From Streptomyces formicae (GTDB lineage: Bacteria; Actinomycetota; Actinomycetes; Streptomycetales; Streptomycetaceae), in contig NZ_CP022685.1 of the NCBI RefSeq assembly GCF_002556545.1, positions 2,108,001-2,172,000 on the forward strand: DNA of 64,000 nucleotides. The letters are read 5' to 3'. The position numbers and the translations under genes are program-made. The notes below the pieces were generated by a model that had not been told where the DNA came from, searched no databases, and saw only the letters and a list, made by a program, of their open reading frames with translations. Below are positions 42,062 through 51,712 of the stretch, one piece after another (within the stretch, counting starts at the first letter, position 1; each line of letters begins with the position of its first letter).

Positions 42062-42130
42062 ATGCGCGGCCGCCCCTTGCCGGTTCCCCTTCCGAGTACG
42101 AGTCAGCTCCTCGGCACGGCGACCGGCTGA
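42062..42130 (+). CDS. 22-residue leader ORF between riboswitch and cobD
   Basis: ATG at 42062 is preceded by GTGAGGAC. The product begins MRGRPLPVPLP and ends GTATG; its TGA stop is six bases before the cobD GTG. cobD itself has no ribosome site, so translation of this ORF could load ribosomes onto cobD. Whether the peptide is functional is unknown. Confidence 0.5.
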   Translation: MRGRPLPVPLPSTSQLLGTATG

Positions 42131-42136
42131 CCCCCC

Positions 42137-43084
42137 GTGAGTGCCGATCGCGACTTCGCGTACGGCGCCGCCGCCGGGCTCGTCGGTGACCTGCTGCTCG
42201 GCGATCCGCGCCGGGGACACCCGGTCGCCGCGTTCGGCCGTGCGGCGGGTGCCGTCGAGCGGGTGCTGTGGCGCGACCACCGCGGGTGGGGCGCCCTGCA
42301 CGCCGTGGTGTGCGCCGGTGGCGCCGCGGGCGCCGCCGCCCTCGCCACCGCTCTCGTACGCCGCTCCCCCGCCGGACGCGCCGGATCCGTCGCGCTGACC
42401 GCCGCCGCGACCTGGGCCGTGGTCGGCGGGACGACGCTCGGCCGTGAGGCGCGGGCCGTCGGCGGCGCCCTGGCGGCCGGTGACATCGAGGTCGCGCGGG
42501 AGCGGCTGCCCCACCTGTGCGGACGGGATCCGCAGGCCCTGGACGCCGACGGGATCGCGCGGGCCGTCGTGGAGTCCGTCGCGGAGAACACCTCCGACGC
42601 CGTGGTGGGTGCGCTGGTGTGGGGGGCGCTCGGCGGCGTGCCCGGGCTCGTCGCCTTCCGCGCCGTCAACACGCTGGACGCCATGGTGGGGCACAAGTCG
42701 CCCAGGTACCGGCGCTACGGATGGGCTTCCGCCCGGCTCGACGACGTCATGGGATGGCCGGGGGCCCGGCTGACCGCCGTCCTCGCGACCCTCGCGGGCG
42801 ACTCGCGGCGCGGCGCGGCGCGGGCCTGGCGCGCGGACGCCGGGAAGCATCCCAGCCCCAACGCCGGGCCCGTCGAGGCGTCCTTCGCGGGGGCGTTGGG
42901 CGTACGGCTCGGTGGGACCCTCTCGTACGCGGGGCGGGTCGAGCACCGTCCCGTCCTGAACGCGGACGGGCGCGCCGTACGCGTCCCTGACATCGAGCGG
43001 GCCGTGAAGCTCTCCCGACGGGTGAGCTGGCTGGCGCTGGGGGTCGCGGTGGCGGCCGCCCGGCGGAAACGGAGAGACGCATGA
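42137..43084 (+). CDS. cobD: Adenosylcobinamide-phosphate synthase CobD/CbiB
   Basis: 315 residues, integral membrane enzyme that attaches (R)-1-amino-2-propanol phosphate to adenosylcobyric acid. Signature segments: [67 protein letters not shown] and [20 protein letters not shown]. First structural gene after the riboswitch; its end overlaps cobQ by four bases (ATGA). Confidence 0.95.
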   Translation: MSADRDFAYGAAAGLVGDLLLGDPRRGHPVAAFGRAAGAVERVLWRDHRGWGALHAVVCAGGAAGAAALATALVRRSPAGRAGSVALTAAATWAVVGGTTLGREARAVGGALAAGDIEVARERLPHLCGRDPQALDADGIARAVVESVAENTSDAVVGALVWGALGGVPGLVAFRAVNTLDAMVGHKSPRYRRYGWASARLDDVMGWPGARLTAVLATLAGDSRRGAARAWRADAGKHPSPNAGPVEASFAGALGVRLGGTLSYAGRVEHRPVLNADGRAVRVPDIERAVKLSRRVSWLALGVAVAAARRKRRDA

Positions 43085-44637
43085 GCGGCGGGCTGCTGGT
43101 CGCGGGGACCACGTCGGACGCGGGCAAGAGCGTCGTCACCGCGGGGATCTGCCGGTGGCTGACGCGCAAGGGCGTGTCCGTCGCGCCCTTCAAGGCGCAG
43201 AACATGTCCCTCAACTCCTTCGTCACGCACGAAGGCGCCGAGATCGGGCGTGCGCAGGCCATGCAGGCCCAGGCCGCGCGGGTGGAGCCGAGCGCGCTGA
43301 TGAACCCGGTGCTGCTCAAGCCGGGCAGCGACCGCTCCAGCCAGGTCGTCCTCATGGGCAAGCCGGTGGGCGAGATGAGTGCGCGCGGCTACCACGGGGG
43401 ACGGCAGGCGGCGCTTCTGGAGACCGTCGTGGGATGCCTGGAGGAGCTCAGGGGCACGTATGACGCCGTGATCTGTGAGGGCGCGGGCAGTCCCGCCGAG
43501 ATCAATCTGCGGCGCACGGACATCGTGAACATGGGGATCGCGCGGGCCGCCCGCTTCCCCGTCCTGGTGGTCGGCGACATCGACAGGGGCGGGGTCTTCG
43601 CGTCCTTCTTCGGGACGACGGCGCTGCTGAGCGCCGAGGACCAGGAGCTGGTCGCGGGGTACCTGGTGAACAAGTTCCGCGGGGACGTCTCGCTGCTCGA
43701 ACCCGGGCTCGACATGCTGCACGGGCTCACCGGGCGGCGTACGTACGGCGTGCTGCCCTTCCAGCACGGGCTCGGCATCGACGAGGAGGACGGCCTGCGG
43801 GTGTCCCTGCGCGGCGCCGTCCGGGAGTCCGTGGTCGCGCCGCCGGTCGGCGACGACGTGCTGCGGGTCGCCGTCTGCGCCGTGCCCCTGATGTCCAACT
43901 TCACGGACGTGGACGCGCTCGCCGCCGAACCGGGCGTCGTCGTGCGGTTCGTGGACCGCGCCGAGGAGCTCGTCGACGCCGACCTCGTGGTCGTGCCGGG
44001 CACGCGCGGCACCGTGCGCGCCCTGGAGTGGCTGCGCGAGCGGGGGCTCGCCGCCGCCCTGGCGCGCCGGGCCGCGGAGGGGCGCCCCGTGCTCGGGATC
44101 TGCGGCGGCTTCCAGGTGCTCGGCGAGCACATCGAGGACGAGGTCGAGTCGCGGGCGGGCTCCGTGGACGGGCTCGGACTGCTGCCCGTACGGGTGCGGT
44201 TCGCCCGCGAGAAGACGCTCGCGCGGCCGGTGGGTGAGGCACTCGGGGAGCGCGTCGAGGGATACGAGATCCACCATGGCGTGGCCGACGTCGTGGGCGG
44301 GGAACCCTTCCTGGACGGCTGCCGGGTCGGCGAGGTGTGGGGCACGCACTGGCACGGGTCGCTGGAGAGCGACGCGTTCCGGCGCCGGTTCCTGACCGAG
44401 GTGGCGCGCGCGGCCGGACGGCGCTTCGTGCCCGCGCCCGACACCAGCTTCGGCGCGCTGCGCGAGGAACAGCTCGACCTGCTCGGTGACCTGATCGAAG
44501 AACACGCGGACACGGACGCGCTGTTGGCCCTGATCGAGAAGGGGACGCCGACGGGTCTGCCGTTCATTCCGCCGGGGGCGCCCGCACCGACGCCGGCGCC
44601 GTCAGCAGCACCAGAACGTACCAAGGAGGCCCTGTGA
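43081..44637 (+). CDS. cobQ: Cobyric acid synthase CobQ
   Basis: 518 residues. ATP- and glutamine-dependent amidation of adenosylcobyrinic acid a,c-diamide at four positions. N-terminal nucleotide site [11 protein letters not shown] and [12 protein letters not shown]-terminal glutaminase with the nucleophile Cys in [10 protein letters not shown] and the His in HWHGSLES. The last ~25 residues are a Pro/Ala-rich tail. Overlaps both neighbours by four bases. Confidence 0.96.
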   Translation: MSGGLLVAGTTSDAGKSVVTAGICRWLTRKGVSVAPFKAQNMSLNSFVTHEGAEIGRAQAMQAQAARVEPSALMNPVLLKPGSDRSSQVVLMGKPVGEMSARGYHGGRQAALLETVVGCLEELRGTYDAVICEGAGSPAEINLRRTDIVNMGIARAARFPVLVVGDIDRGGVFASFFGTTALLSAEDQELVAGYLVNKFRGDVSLLEPGLDMLHGLTGRRTYGVLPFQHGLGIDEEDGLRVSLRGAVRESVVAPPVGDDVLRVAVCAVPLMSNFTDVDALAAEPGVVVRFVDRAEELVDADLVVVPGTRGTVRALEWLRERGLAAALARRAAEGRPVLGICGGFQVLGEHIEDEVESRAGSVDGLGLLPVRVRFAREKTLARPVGEALGERVEGYEIHHGVADVVGGEPFLDGCRVGEVWGTHWHGSLESDAFRRRFLTEVARAAGRRFVPAPDTSFGALREEQLDLLGDLIEEHADTDALLALIEKGTPTGLPFIPPGAPAPTPAPSAAPERTKEAL

Positions 44638-46724
44638 GTACCCCGTATCCGTTCACCGCCCTCGTCGGGCAGGACGACCTGCGGCTCGCGCTCTTGCTGA
44701 ACGCCGTATCGCCCGCCGTCGGCGGCGTGCTCGTGCGGGGTGAGAAGGGCACCGCCAAGTCCACCGCCGTGCGCGCGCTCTCGGCGCTCCTGCCGGAGGT
44801 GCCGGTCGTCGCCGGGTGCCGCTTCTCGTGCGACCCCTCGGCCGCCGACCCGAACTGCCCGGACGGGCCGCACGAGGCGGGCGGTGCCACCGCGCGGCCC
44901 GCGCGGATGGTCGAACTGCCCGTGGGCGCCTCCGAGGACCGGCTCGTCGGCGCGCTCGACATCGAGCGGGCGCTCGCCGAGGGCGTCAAGGCGTTCGAAC
45001 CCGGGCTGCTCGCCGACGCGCACCGCGGCATCCTCTACGTCGACGAGGTCAATCTCCTCCACGACCACCTGGTCGACCTGCTCCTGGACGCCGCCGCGAT
45101 GGGCGCCTCGTACGTGGAGCGCGAAGGCGTGTCCGTCCGGCATGCCGCGCGCTTCCTGCTCGTCGGCACCATGAACCCCGAAGAGGGCGAGCTGCGGCCG
45201 CAGTTGCTCGACCGGTTCGGCCTCACCGTCGAGGTGGCCGCCTCCCGCGAGACCGACCAGCGCGTCGAGGTCGTGCGGCGCAGGCTCGCCTACGACGACG
45301 ACCCCGAGGGCTTCGCCGGGCGCTGGTACGACGACGAGAGCGCGCTGCGCGAGCGGGTCGTGGCCGCGCGGGCGCTGCTACCCCAAGTGACCCTCGGCGA
45401 CGGGGCGTTGCGGCAGATCGCGGCGACCTGCGCGGCGTTCGAGGTGGACGGGATGCGCGCGGACATCGTGATGGCGCGCACCGCGACGGCACTGGCGGCG
45501 TGGGGGGGCCGCACCGACGTGCAGAGCGAGGACGTGCGCCAGGCCGCGCTGCTCGCGCTGCCACACCGCAGGCGCCGCAACCCCTTCGACGCGCCGGGCC
45601 TGGACGAGGACAAGCTGGACGAGACGCTGGAGGAGGCCCGCGAGGACGAGGCGCCCGAGCCCGAGGGGGGCGGCTCCCCCGACGGTGACGACGACCCCGA
45701 TCCGGACGGGCCCGGCGGAGGCGGCGGGCAGCCCCCGGCGGGCGAGGGACCCGGCTCCCCCGAACTGCCGTCCCAGAACCAGGGCGGGAGCGAGGGCACG
45801 GGCGAGGGCGAGGGCAAGGGTCAGGACGAGGCACCCGCCCCGCAGGCCCCCGCCCCGGCGCCCGGTGGCGCGGGCGAGCAGCAGGCGGTGCGCGCCGCCG
45901 AGCCGTTCCGCACGAAGATGCTGAGCGTGCCCGGCATCGGCGAGGGCGCGGCGGGGCGGCGCTCACGCGCGCGTACCGAGCACGGCCGTACGACGGGTTC
46001 GCGGCGCCCCCAAGGCGCCCTGACCAAGCTGCACTTGGCGGCGACCGTGCAGGCCGCCGCCCCGCACCAGAGGGCGCGCGGACGCGTCGGCACCGGACTC
46101 GTCGTACGCCGTGACGATCTGCGGCAGGCGACGCGCGAGGGGCGCGAGGGCAATCTCGTGCTGTTCGTGGTGGACGCCTCCGGGTCGATGGCGGCGCGGC
46201 AGCGGATGAGCGCCGTCAAGGGCGCCGTGCTCTCGCTGCTCCTGGACGCCTACCAGCGGCGCGACAAGGTGGGGCTCGTGACCTTCCGGGGCGCCGACGC
46301 CGAGGTGGCGCTGCCGCCGACGTCGTCGGTGGACGCGGCGGCGGCCCGCCTCGAATCGCTGCCGACCGGTGGCCGCACGCCGCTGGCCGCGGGCCTGCTC
46401 AAGGCGCACGACGTGCTGCGCGTGGAGCGGCTGCGGGACGCCGCGCGGCGTCCCCTGGTGGTCGTGGTGACGGACGGCAGGGCGACCGGAGGCGTCGAGC
46501 CGGTGGCCCGAGCGGGCCGCGCCGCACGGCTGTTCGCGGCCGACGGGGTCGCCTCGGTGGTCGTCGACTGCGAGTCGGGCTACGTACGCCTGGGTCTCGC
46601 GGCCCAGTTGGCGGGCGAGCTCGGCGGCACCGCCGTCACCCTCGACGAGCTGCGGGCGGACTCGATCGCCGGTCTCGTCAAGGACGTACAGGGAATGAAC
46701 TCGCCTTCGAGGAGGGCCGCTTAA
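44634..46724 (+). CDS. Cobaltochelatase-type AAA+/VWA fusion (ChlI-ChlD-like)
   Basis: 696 residues. N-terminal AAA+ ATPase with P-loop GEKGTAKST (residues 36-44), Walker B in [10 protein letters not shown] and sensor TMNPEEGEL; a long acidic Pro/Gly-rich linker (about residues 335-425); C-terminal VWA domain with the metal-ion site [10 protein letters not shown] and TDGRATGG. This combines the BchI/ChlI and BchD/ChlD parts in one chain, as in aerobic-pathway cobaltochelatase partners (CobN companion). cobN is not in the window. AAGGAGG precedes the GTG start. Confidence 0.88.
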   Translation: MSTPYPFTALVGQDDLRLALLLNAVSPAVGGVLVRGEKGTAKSTAVRALSALLPEVPVVAGCRFSCDPSAADPNCPDGPHEAGGATARPARMVELPVGASEDRLVGALDIERALAEGVKAFEPGLLADAHRGILYVDEVNLLHDHLVDLLLDAAAMGASYVEREGVSVRHAARFLLVGTMNPEEGELRPQLLDRFGLTVEVAASRETDQRVEVVRRRLAYDDDPEGFAGRWYDDESALRERVVAARALLPQVTLGDGALRQIAATCAAFEVDGMRADIVMARTATALAAWGGRTDVQSEDVRQAALLALPHRRRRNPFDAPGLDEDKLDETLEEAREDEAPEPEGGGSPDGDDDPDPDGPGGGGGQPPAGEGPGSPELPSQNQGGSEGTGEGEGKGQDEAPAPQAPAPAPGGAGEQQAVRAAEPFRTKMLSVPGIGEGAAGRRSRARTEHGRTTGSRRPQGALTKLHLAATVQAAAPHQRARGRVGTGLVVRRDDLRQATREGREGNLVLFVVDASGSMAARQRMSAVKGAVLSLLLDAYQRRDKVGLVTFRGADAEVALPPTSSVDAAAARLESLPTGGRTPLAAGLLKAHDVLRVERLRDAARRPLVVVVTDGRATGGVEPVARAGRAARLFAADGVASVVVDCESGYVRLGLAAQLAGELGGTAVTLDELRADSIAGLVKDVQGMNSPSRRAA

Positions 46725-47332
46725 TGCCGCAGGGACAGCCGAGCGTCGTACCGGACGACGGGCTCACGACGCGCCAGCGCCGCAACCGCCCGCTCGTCTT
46801 CGTCCACACGGGCATCGGCAAGGGCAAGTCGACCGCCGCGTTCGGGCTCGCGCTGCGGGCCTGGAATCAGGGGTGGCCGATCGGTGTCTTCCAGTTCGTG
46901 AAGTCGGCGAAGTGGAAGGTCGGCGAGGAGAACGCGCTGAAGGTCCTCGGGGCGTCCGGCGAGGGCGGCACGGTCGACTGGCACAAGATGGGCGAGGGCT
47001 GGTCGTGGATCCAACGCGCCCCCGCCGAGGGCGAGTTGACCAACGAGGACAAGGCGCGCGAGGGCTGGGAGCAGGTCAAGCGCGACCTCGCGCAGGAGAC
47101 GTACAAGCTGTACGTCCTCGACGAGTTCGCCTACCCGATGCACTGGGGCTGGATCGACCCGGAGGAGGTCGTGGAGGTGCTCAGGAACCGTCCCGGCACC
47201 CAGCACGTCGTCATCACCGGCCGCAACGCCCCTCAGCAGCTGATCGACTTCGCCGACCTGGTGACCGACATGTCCAAGGTCAAGCACCCGATGGACGCCG
47301 GGCAGAAGGGCCAGAGGGGCATCGAGTGGTAG
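46724..47332 (+). CDS. cobO: Cob(I)yrinic acid a,c-diamide adenosyltransferase
   Basis: 202 residues, CobO/BtuR type. P-loop GIGKGKST (residues 30-37), then VFQFVKSAKWKVGEENAL and LYVLDEFAYPMHWGWID and VITGRNAPQQLID. Transfers the 5'-deoxyadenosyl group from ATP to cobalt. Its ATG overlaps the previous TAA by one base. Confidence 0.95.
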   Translation: MPQGQPSVVPDDGLTTRQRRNRPLVFVHTGIGKGKSTAAFGLALRAWNQGWPIGVFQFVKSAKWKVGEENALKVLGASGEGGTVDWHKMGEGWSWIQRAPAEGELTNEDKAREGWEQVKRDLAQETYKLYVLDEFAYPMHWGWIDPEEVVEVLRNRPGTQHVVITGRNAPQQLIDFADLVTDMSKVKHPMDAGQKGQRGIEW

Positions 47333-48744
47333 CTCGCCTCGTCATCGCGGCGCCGTCGTCGGGCAGCGGCAAGACGACCGTCGCGACGGGCCTGATGGCC
47401 GCGTTCGCGGCCGCCGGGCTCGCCGTCTCCCCGCACAAGGTCGGGCCCGACTACATCGACCCCGGCTACCACTCGCTCGCCACCGGACGCCCGGGACGCA
47501 ACCTCGACGCGTACCTGTGCGGGCCCAACCTGGTCGCGCCGCTGTTCGCGCACGGGGCAGCCGGGTGCGACATCGCCGTGGTCGAGGGCGTGATGGGGAT
47601 GTACGACGGGGCGGCAGGGCAGGGCGAACTCGCCTCCACAGCGCACGTGGCCAAGCTGCTGCGGGCGCCGGTCGTGCTGGTCGTCGACGCGTCGTCGCAG
47701 TCGCGGTCCGTTGCGGCGCTCGTGCACGGCTTCGCCTCGTGGGACCCCGAGGTGCGGGTCGCGGGCGTCATCCTCAACAAGGTCGGCTCGGACCGGCACG
47801 AGGCGCTGCTGCGGGAGGCGCTCGAGGAGTCCGGGGTGCCGGTACTGGGCGCGTTGCGCCGGGTGGGGCAAGTCAGTGCTCCCTCTCGGCACTTGGGGCT
47901 CGTGCCGGTCGCCGAGCGGCGGGCCGACGCGGTCGATTCGGTGGCCGCGTTGGCCTCGCAGGTGCGGGGCGGGTGCGATCTGGACGCTCTTCTTGCGCTG
48001 GCCCGGTCGGCGCCTGCCCTCCGGGGTGGGGCGTGGTCGCCGGGGCTGGTGTCGTCACCGGCTTCGCCGAGTTCGTCCTCGAACGCCGGACGGGCTGAAA
48101 ATCCTTCCGGCGCCGGACGGAGTACGCGTCAAGCGGCCGGCGCGAAGCCGGTGGTCGCCGTCGCCGGTGGGGCCGCTTTCACCTTCTCGTACGCCGAGCA
48201 CGCCGAGCTGCTCACCGCCGCCGGGGCGGAGGTCGTCCCCTTCGACCCGCTCCACGACGAGCAACTGCCCGACGGGACCGCCGGGTTGGTGATCGGGGGC
48301 GGCTTCCCCGAGGTGTACGCGCCCGAGCTGTCGGCGAACGAGCCGCTCAGGAAGGCGGTGGCCTCGCTCGCGCTCTCCGGGGCGCCGGTGGCCGCCGAGT
48401 GCGCGGGGCTGCTGTACCTCTCCCGGGAGCTCGACGGGAAGCCGATGTGCGGGGTGCTCGACGCCGACGCGCGGATGTCGGAGCGGCTGACGCTCGGGTA
48501 CCGGGACGCGGTCGCCGTGTCGGACAGCGTGCTCGCGGTGGCGGGGACCCGGATGCGGGGGCACGAGTTCCACCGCACGGTCGTGGAGCCGGGGGCCGGG
48601 GAGTCCCCCGCCTGGGGCCTGCACCAGCCCGAACGGCGCGTCGAGGGCTTCGTGCGGCAGAACGTGCACGCCAGCTATCTGCACACGCACTGGGCGGCGG
48701 AGCCGGGCATCGCCCGCCGGTTCGTCGAGAGATGCGCGACGTGA
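47326..48744 (+). CDS. cobB: Cobyrinic acid a,c-diamide synthase CobB/CbiA
   Basis: 472 residues. ATP-dependent amidation of side chains a and c. N-terminal APSSGSGKTTVATGL and HKVGPDYIDPGYH; C-terminal glutaminase with AAECAGLLYLS (nucleophile Cys) and HASYLHTHW. The start is GTG at 47326, overlapping cobO by seven bases; the next in-frame valine is GTA. The linker between domains (residues ~246-268, SPASPSSSSNAGRAENPSG) is encoded by a sequence resembling a dispersed Streptomyces repeat. Confidence 0.94.
   Translation: MVARLVIAAPSSGSGKTTVATGLMAAFAAAGLAVSPHKVGPDYIDPGYHSLATGRPGRNLDAYLCGPNLVAPLFAHGAAGCDIAVVEGVMGMYDGAAGQGELASTAHVAKLLRAPVVLVVDASSQSRSVAALVHGFASWDPEVRVAGVILNKVGSDRHEALLREALEESGVPVLGALRRVGQVSAPSRHLGLVPVAERRADAVDSVAALASQVRGGCDLDALLALARSAPALRGGAWSPGLVSSPASPSSSSNAGRAENPSGAGRSTRQAAGAKPVVAVAGGAAFTFSYAEHAELLTAAGAEVVPFDPLHDEQLPDGTAGLVIGGGFPEVYAPELSANEPLRKAVASLALSGAPVAAECAGLLYLSRELDGKPMCGVLDADARMSERLTLGYRDAVAVSDSVLAVAGTRMRGHEFHRTVVEPGAGESPAWGLHQPERRVEGFVRQNVHASYLHTHWAAEPGIARRFVERCAT
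48062..48130. repeat. REP-like sequence inside cobB
   Basis: The stretch contains CGAACGCCGGACGGGCTG followed by GGCGCCGGACGG, so CGCCGGACGG occurs twice. From memory the first string is a frequent intergenic repeat of Streptomyces. Here it stays in frame and codes for the low-complexity linker of CobB. Confidence 0.5.
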
Positions 48745-48773
48745 CCGCAGCCGTACGCACCGGCCCTCGTGGC

Positions 48774-49505
48774 TCAGCCCGCGAGGCCCACCACCAGCCA
48801 GATGAAGGCGGCGCCCGCCACCGTGCACAGCAGGGTCGAGCGGGCCGGGTGGTCGTGGTGCGCCTCGGGCAGGATCTCGGCGGCGGCCAGGTACAGGAGC
48901 GCCCCGCCGAAGAAGCCGAGATAGCCGCCGAGCAGTTGCTCCGGAATGGTGAAGAGGAGCGTCGACGCGGCACCCACCACCGGGGCCGCCGCGTCCGCGA
49001 ACAGCATCGCGAGGGCCTTGCGGCGGGCGTTCCCGTACAGGCTGGTGATCGTGTACGTGTTGAAGCCGTCCGCGAAGTCATGGGCGATGACGGCCAGCGC
49101 CACGGCCACGCCCATGCCGCCGCCGACCTGGAAGGCCGCGCCGATCGCGACGCCGTCCATGACGCTGTGCCCGACCATCGCGGCGGCCGCCGTGAGCCCC
49201 ACCTCGGGGACCCGGCCGTTCGCGTGCTCGTCGGCGCCGTGGGCGGCGTGGCGGCCCGCGAGCAGGTGTTCCACCAGATGGGCGACGAGGAAGCCCGCCA
49301 CGAACAGGAGCAGGGCCGCGGGGACGCCGAACACGGGCCCGCCCGCGGCCTCCAGCGCCTCGGGCAGCAGATCGAGCCCGACCACGCCGAGCATCAGGCC
49401 GCCCGCGAGGCCCAGGACGAGATGGCGCCGGTCGGTGACCCGCTGGGCCGTCCAGCCGCCCACCAGCGTCATGAGGAAGGCGCCGAGCGCCACGAACACC
49501 GCCAT
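48774..49505 (-). CDS. ZIP family metal transporter
   Basis: 243 residues, about eight helices. Metal site in helix 4, AMVGHSVMDGVAIGAAF, and in helix 5, AVIAHDFADGFNTYTI; a His-rich loop (HLLAGRHAAHGADEHANG) lies between helices 3 and 4. Imports Zn2+, Fe2+ or possibly Co2+. It sits between two cobalamin gene groups on the opposite strand, so cobalt supply is a reasonable guess but no B12-type signal was seen upstream. Confidence 0.9.
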   Translation of the reverse strand: MAVFVALGAFLMTLVGGWTAQRVTDRRHLVLGLAGGLMLGVVGLDLLPEALEAAGGPVFGVPAALLLFVAGFLVAHLVEHLLAGRHAAHGADEHANGRVPEVGLTAAAAMVGHSVMDGVAIGAAFQVGGGMGVAVALAVIAHDFADGFNTYTITSLYGNARRKALAMLFADAAAPVVGAASTLLFTIPEQLLGGYLGFFGGALLYLAAAEILPEAHHDHPARSTLLCTVAGAAFIWLVVGLAG

Positions 49506-49590
49506 GGCACCTTGCTAACCGATTGACCCACCGCGGCGCACATCCGCAGCCGCCGTGCCCCTCCCTCTCCCTCGTACGAAAGGACCGCTC

Positions 49591-51135
49591 ATGGCCGACG
49601 CCGACCTCGCCGCCGGTACGGTGCCCGCGCCCGCCGCCCTGGTCGTCGGCGTGGGCGCCTGTGAGGACGCCGACGCGGCGGAGGTGCTCGGGCTCGTCAG
49701 GGACGCCGTGCGCGACGCGGGGCTCTCCCTGGAGGCCGTCGTCGAACTGGCGACGGTCGACGCGAAGGCCGAGGAGCCGGGGATCGTCGCGGCGGCGGCG
49801 CGGCTCGGGGTGCCACTCGTGGCGTACCCGGCGGCGGAACTGGCCCGGGTTCCGGTGCCCAACCCGACCGACCGGTCCCGCGCGGCCGTCGGAACGCCCT
49901 CGGTCGCGGAGGCCGCGGCGCTGCGGGCCGGTGGTGAACTCCTCGTACCCAAAAGGAAGTCGACGCCGCACGGGCGCCCCGCGATGGCGACCTGCGCGAT
50001 CGCGAGCCGCCCGGACGAACCGCCTGCCGTGTCCTCCGGCACCGAACCCAGGGAGCTCGAGCCCATGCACACGCCCCCCTCGCCCGGTCCCGATCTGCGG
50101 CACCACGGGGACGCGGAGGTACGCGACGACGGCGCGGGCCTCACCGATCTGGCGGTCAACGTGCGGGCGGGCACTCCCCCGGCGTGGCTGAAGGAGCACA
50201 TCCACGCCTCGCTCGACGGGCTCGCCGCGTATCCCGACGGGCGGGAGGCGCGGCGGGCGGTGGCCGACCGGCACGGGGTGACTCCGGACCGGGTGCTGCT
50301 CACCTCCGGCGCGGCGGAGGCGTTCGTGCTCATCGCTCGCGCGCTGAAGGTCCGTCACCCTTACGTCGTGCACCCGCAGTTCACCGAGCCGGAGGCGGCG
50401 CTGCGGGACGCGGGGCACGAGGTGGGGCGCGTGCTGCTGCGGGAGGCGGACGGGTTCCGGCTCGACGTGTCGGCGGTGCCGGAGGAAGCCGACCTCGTGG
50501 TCGTCGGCAATCCGACCAACCCGACGTCCGTGCTGCACCCGGCGGCGGCCGTCGCCGGGCTCGCGCGGCCCGGGCGGCACCTCGTGGTGGACGAGGCGTT
50601 CATGGACGCGGTGCCCGGCGAACGCGAGGCCCTCGCGGGCCGCACCGACGTGCCGGGGCTCGTGGTGCTGCGCAGCCTCACCAAGACGTGGGGGCTCGCG
50701 GGGCTGCGGATCGGCTACGTGCTCGCGGCGCCGGAGACGATCGCGGCGCTCGAGCAGGCGCAGCCGCTGTGGCCCGTGTCGACGCCCGCGCTCGCCGCGG
50801 CGCGGGCGTGCGTGTCGCCCCGGGCGCTCGCGGAGGCGGGGCACGCGGCGCACCGGGTGGCCTCGGACCGGTCCCATCTCCTGGCCGGACTGGCGGAGTT
50901 GGCGCCTTTCGGGGTACGGGTGGTGGAGCCTGCGGAGGGGCCCTTCGTTCTCGTACGGGTGCCGGGGGCGGGTGTGGTGCGTGAGCGCTTGCGGGGCGGG
51001 GGGTATGCGGTGCGGCGTGGCGATACGTTTCCTGGCCTGGGGCCTGACTGGATTCGGCTCGCGGTTCGTGATCGGAGCACTTCTGCGGGGTTTCTCGCGG
51101 TGTTCGGGGACTCTCTGCGTCGGGGGGGCCTGTAG
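49591..51135 (+). CDS. cobC: CobE/CbiG C-terminal domain fused to CobC aminotransferase
   Basis: 514 residues. Residues ~15-130 (ALVVGVGACEDADAAEVLGLV, LVAYPAAELARVPVPNPTD, VAEAAALRAGGELLVPKRK, MATCAIA) match CobE/CbiG_C, which acts in ring contraction steps. Residues ~165-514 are a fold-I PLP enzyme of the CobC/CobD(threonine-phosphate decarboxylase) group: GNPTNPTSVLHP, DEAFMD and Lys365 in SLTKTWGLAGLRIGY. The two are joined by a Pro/Glu linker. AAAGGA precedes the ATG. Confidence 0.88.
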   Translation: MADADLAAGTVPAPAALVVGVGACEDADAAEVLGLVRDAVRDAGLSLEAVVELATVDAKAEEPGIVAAAARLGVPLVAYPAAELARVPVPNPTDRSRAAVGTPSVAEAAALRAGGELLVPKRKSTPHGRPAMATCAIASRPDEPPAVSSGTEPRELEPMHTPPSPGPDLRHHGDAEVRDDGAGLTDLAVNVRAGTPPAWLKEHIHASLDGLAAYPDGREARRAVADRHGVTPDRVLLTSGAAEAFVLIARALKVRHPYVVHPQFTEPEAALRDAGHEVGRVLLREADGFRLDVSAVPEEADLVVVGNPTNPTSVLHPAAAVAGLARPGRHLVVDEAFMDAVPGEREALAGRTDVPGLVVLRSLTKTWGLAGLRIGYVLAAPETIAALEQAQPLWPVSTPALAAARACVSPRALAEAGHAAHRVASDRSHLLAGLAELAPFGVRVVEPAEGPFVLVRVPGAGVVRERLRGGGYAVRRGDTFPGLGPDWIRLAVRDRSTSAGFLAVFGDSLRRGGL

Positions 51136-51222
51136 GAGCGACTACGCCGCCGCTTCGCGGCGGATGCCTTTCCCACCCACCCACCCGTTGATCCGCACCG
51201 GATCGCGCGTTGGGGCTCGGTT

Positions 51223-51531
51223 GTGGGGCGGGGCCGCGGCGGTATGTCCGTCCTCGCCGTCCCAGATGGCCGCCACACTCAGGGCACCTCGGCACGTGGC
51301 CGCAAGTGCTCCGGGCGGACATACCGCCACGTCCCCTCCGGTCGAACAGCGACCGCGGCCCGGTGGGGGTGAGGACGGGAACCCCCGCCGGGGGGACGGT
51401 CGCGAGCGCGCGCGAGGGGACGTGGGGGTATGTGCGCACGGAGCACATAAGTGACGGGGGCAGGGAAGCAAGTCCGTTGGCGGTCATCTGGGACGGCGAG
51501 TACGCACATACCCCCGCGGCCCCGCCCCCAC
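51223..51531. repeat. 309-bp imperfect palindrome in three tiers
   Basis: Outer arms 51223-51274 and 51479-51531 (about 50 bases, a few mismatches), middle arms 51306-51338 and 51414-51446 (33 bases, three mismatches), and inner arms 51349-51370 and 51381-51403 around loop 51371-51380. All three pairs share one centre at 51376-51377. The spacers between tiers are equal in length (about 33 bases) but not complementary. Confidence 0.9.
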
Positions 51532-51643
51532 GACGGCGGCTGGCGGCGCAACCCCCACCGGGGCACAGACGCGAGGACGGCCAGTACGCACACACCCCCG
51601 CCGCCCCGCCCCCACGACAGCCGCTGGCGCGGCAACCCCCACC
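51493..51643. repeat. Two 69-bp direct repeats
   Basis: Bases 51493-51561 (ACGGCGAGTACGCACATACC at the start) and 51575-51643 (ACGGCCAGTACGCACACACC) match at most positions to the common end CAACCCCCACCGG. The first copy is part of the palindrome's right arm. Confidence 0.85.
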
Positions 51644-51712
51644 GGCCCGCAGCCGCGAGGACAGCGAAGCCCCCCACACACGCAGACGCCCCCCCAAGGC
51701 GCCCCGCCCGAA

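Larger units (their letters stand above)
51136..51712. other. 577-bp non-coding region with large palindrome
   Basis: No gene supported. It holds the three-tier inverted repeat centred near 51376 and a further direct copy of its right arm (51575-51643). Confidence 0.75.

Noticed and set aside
51493..51643. Possible CRISPR repeats
   Set aside because: Only two adjacent copies of about 69 bases with no variable spacers of regular length and no cas genes.
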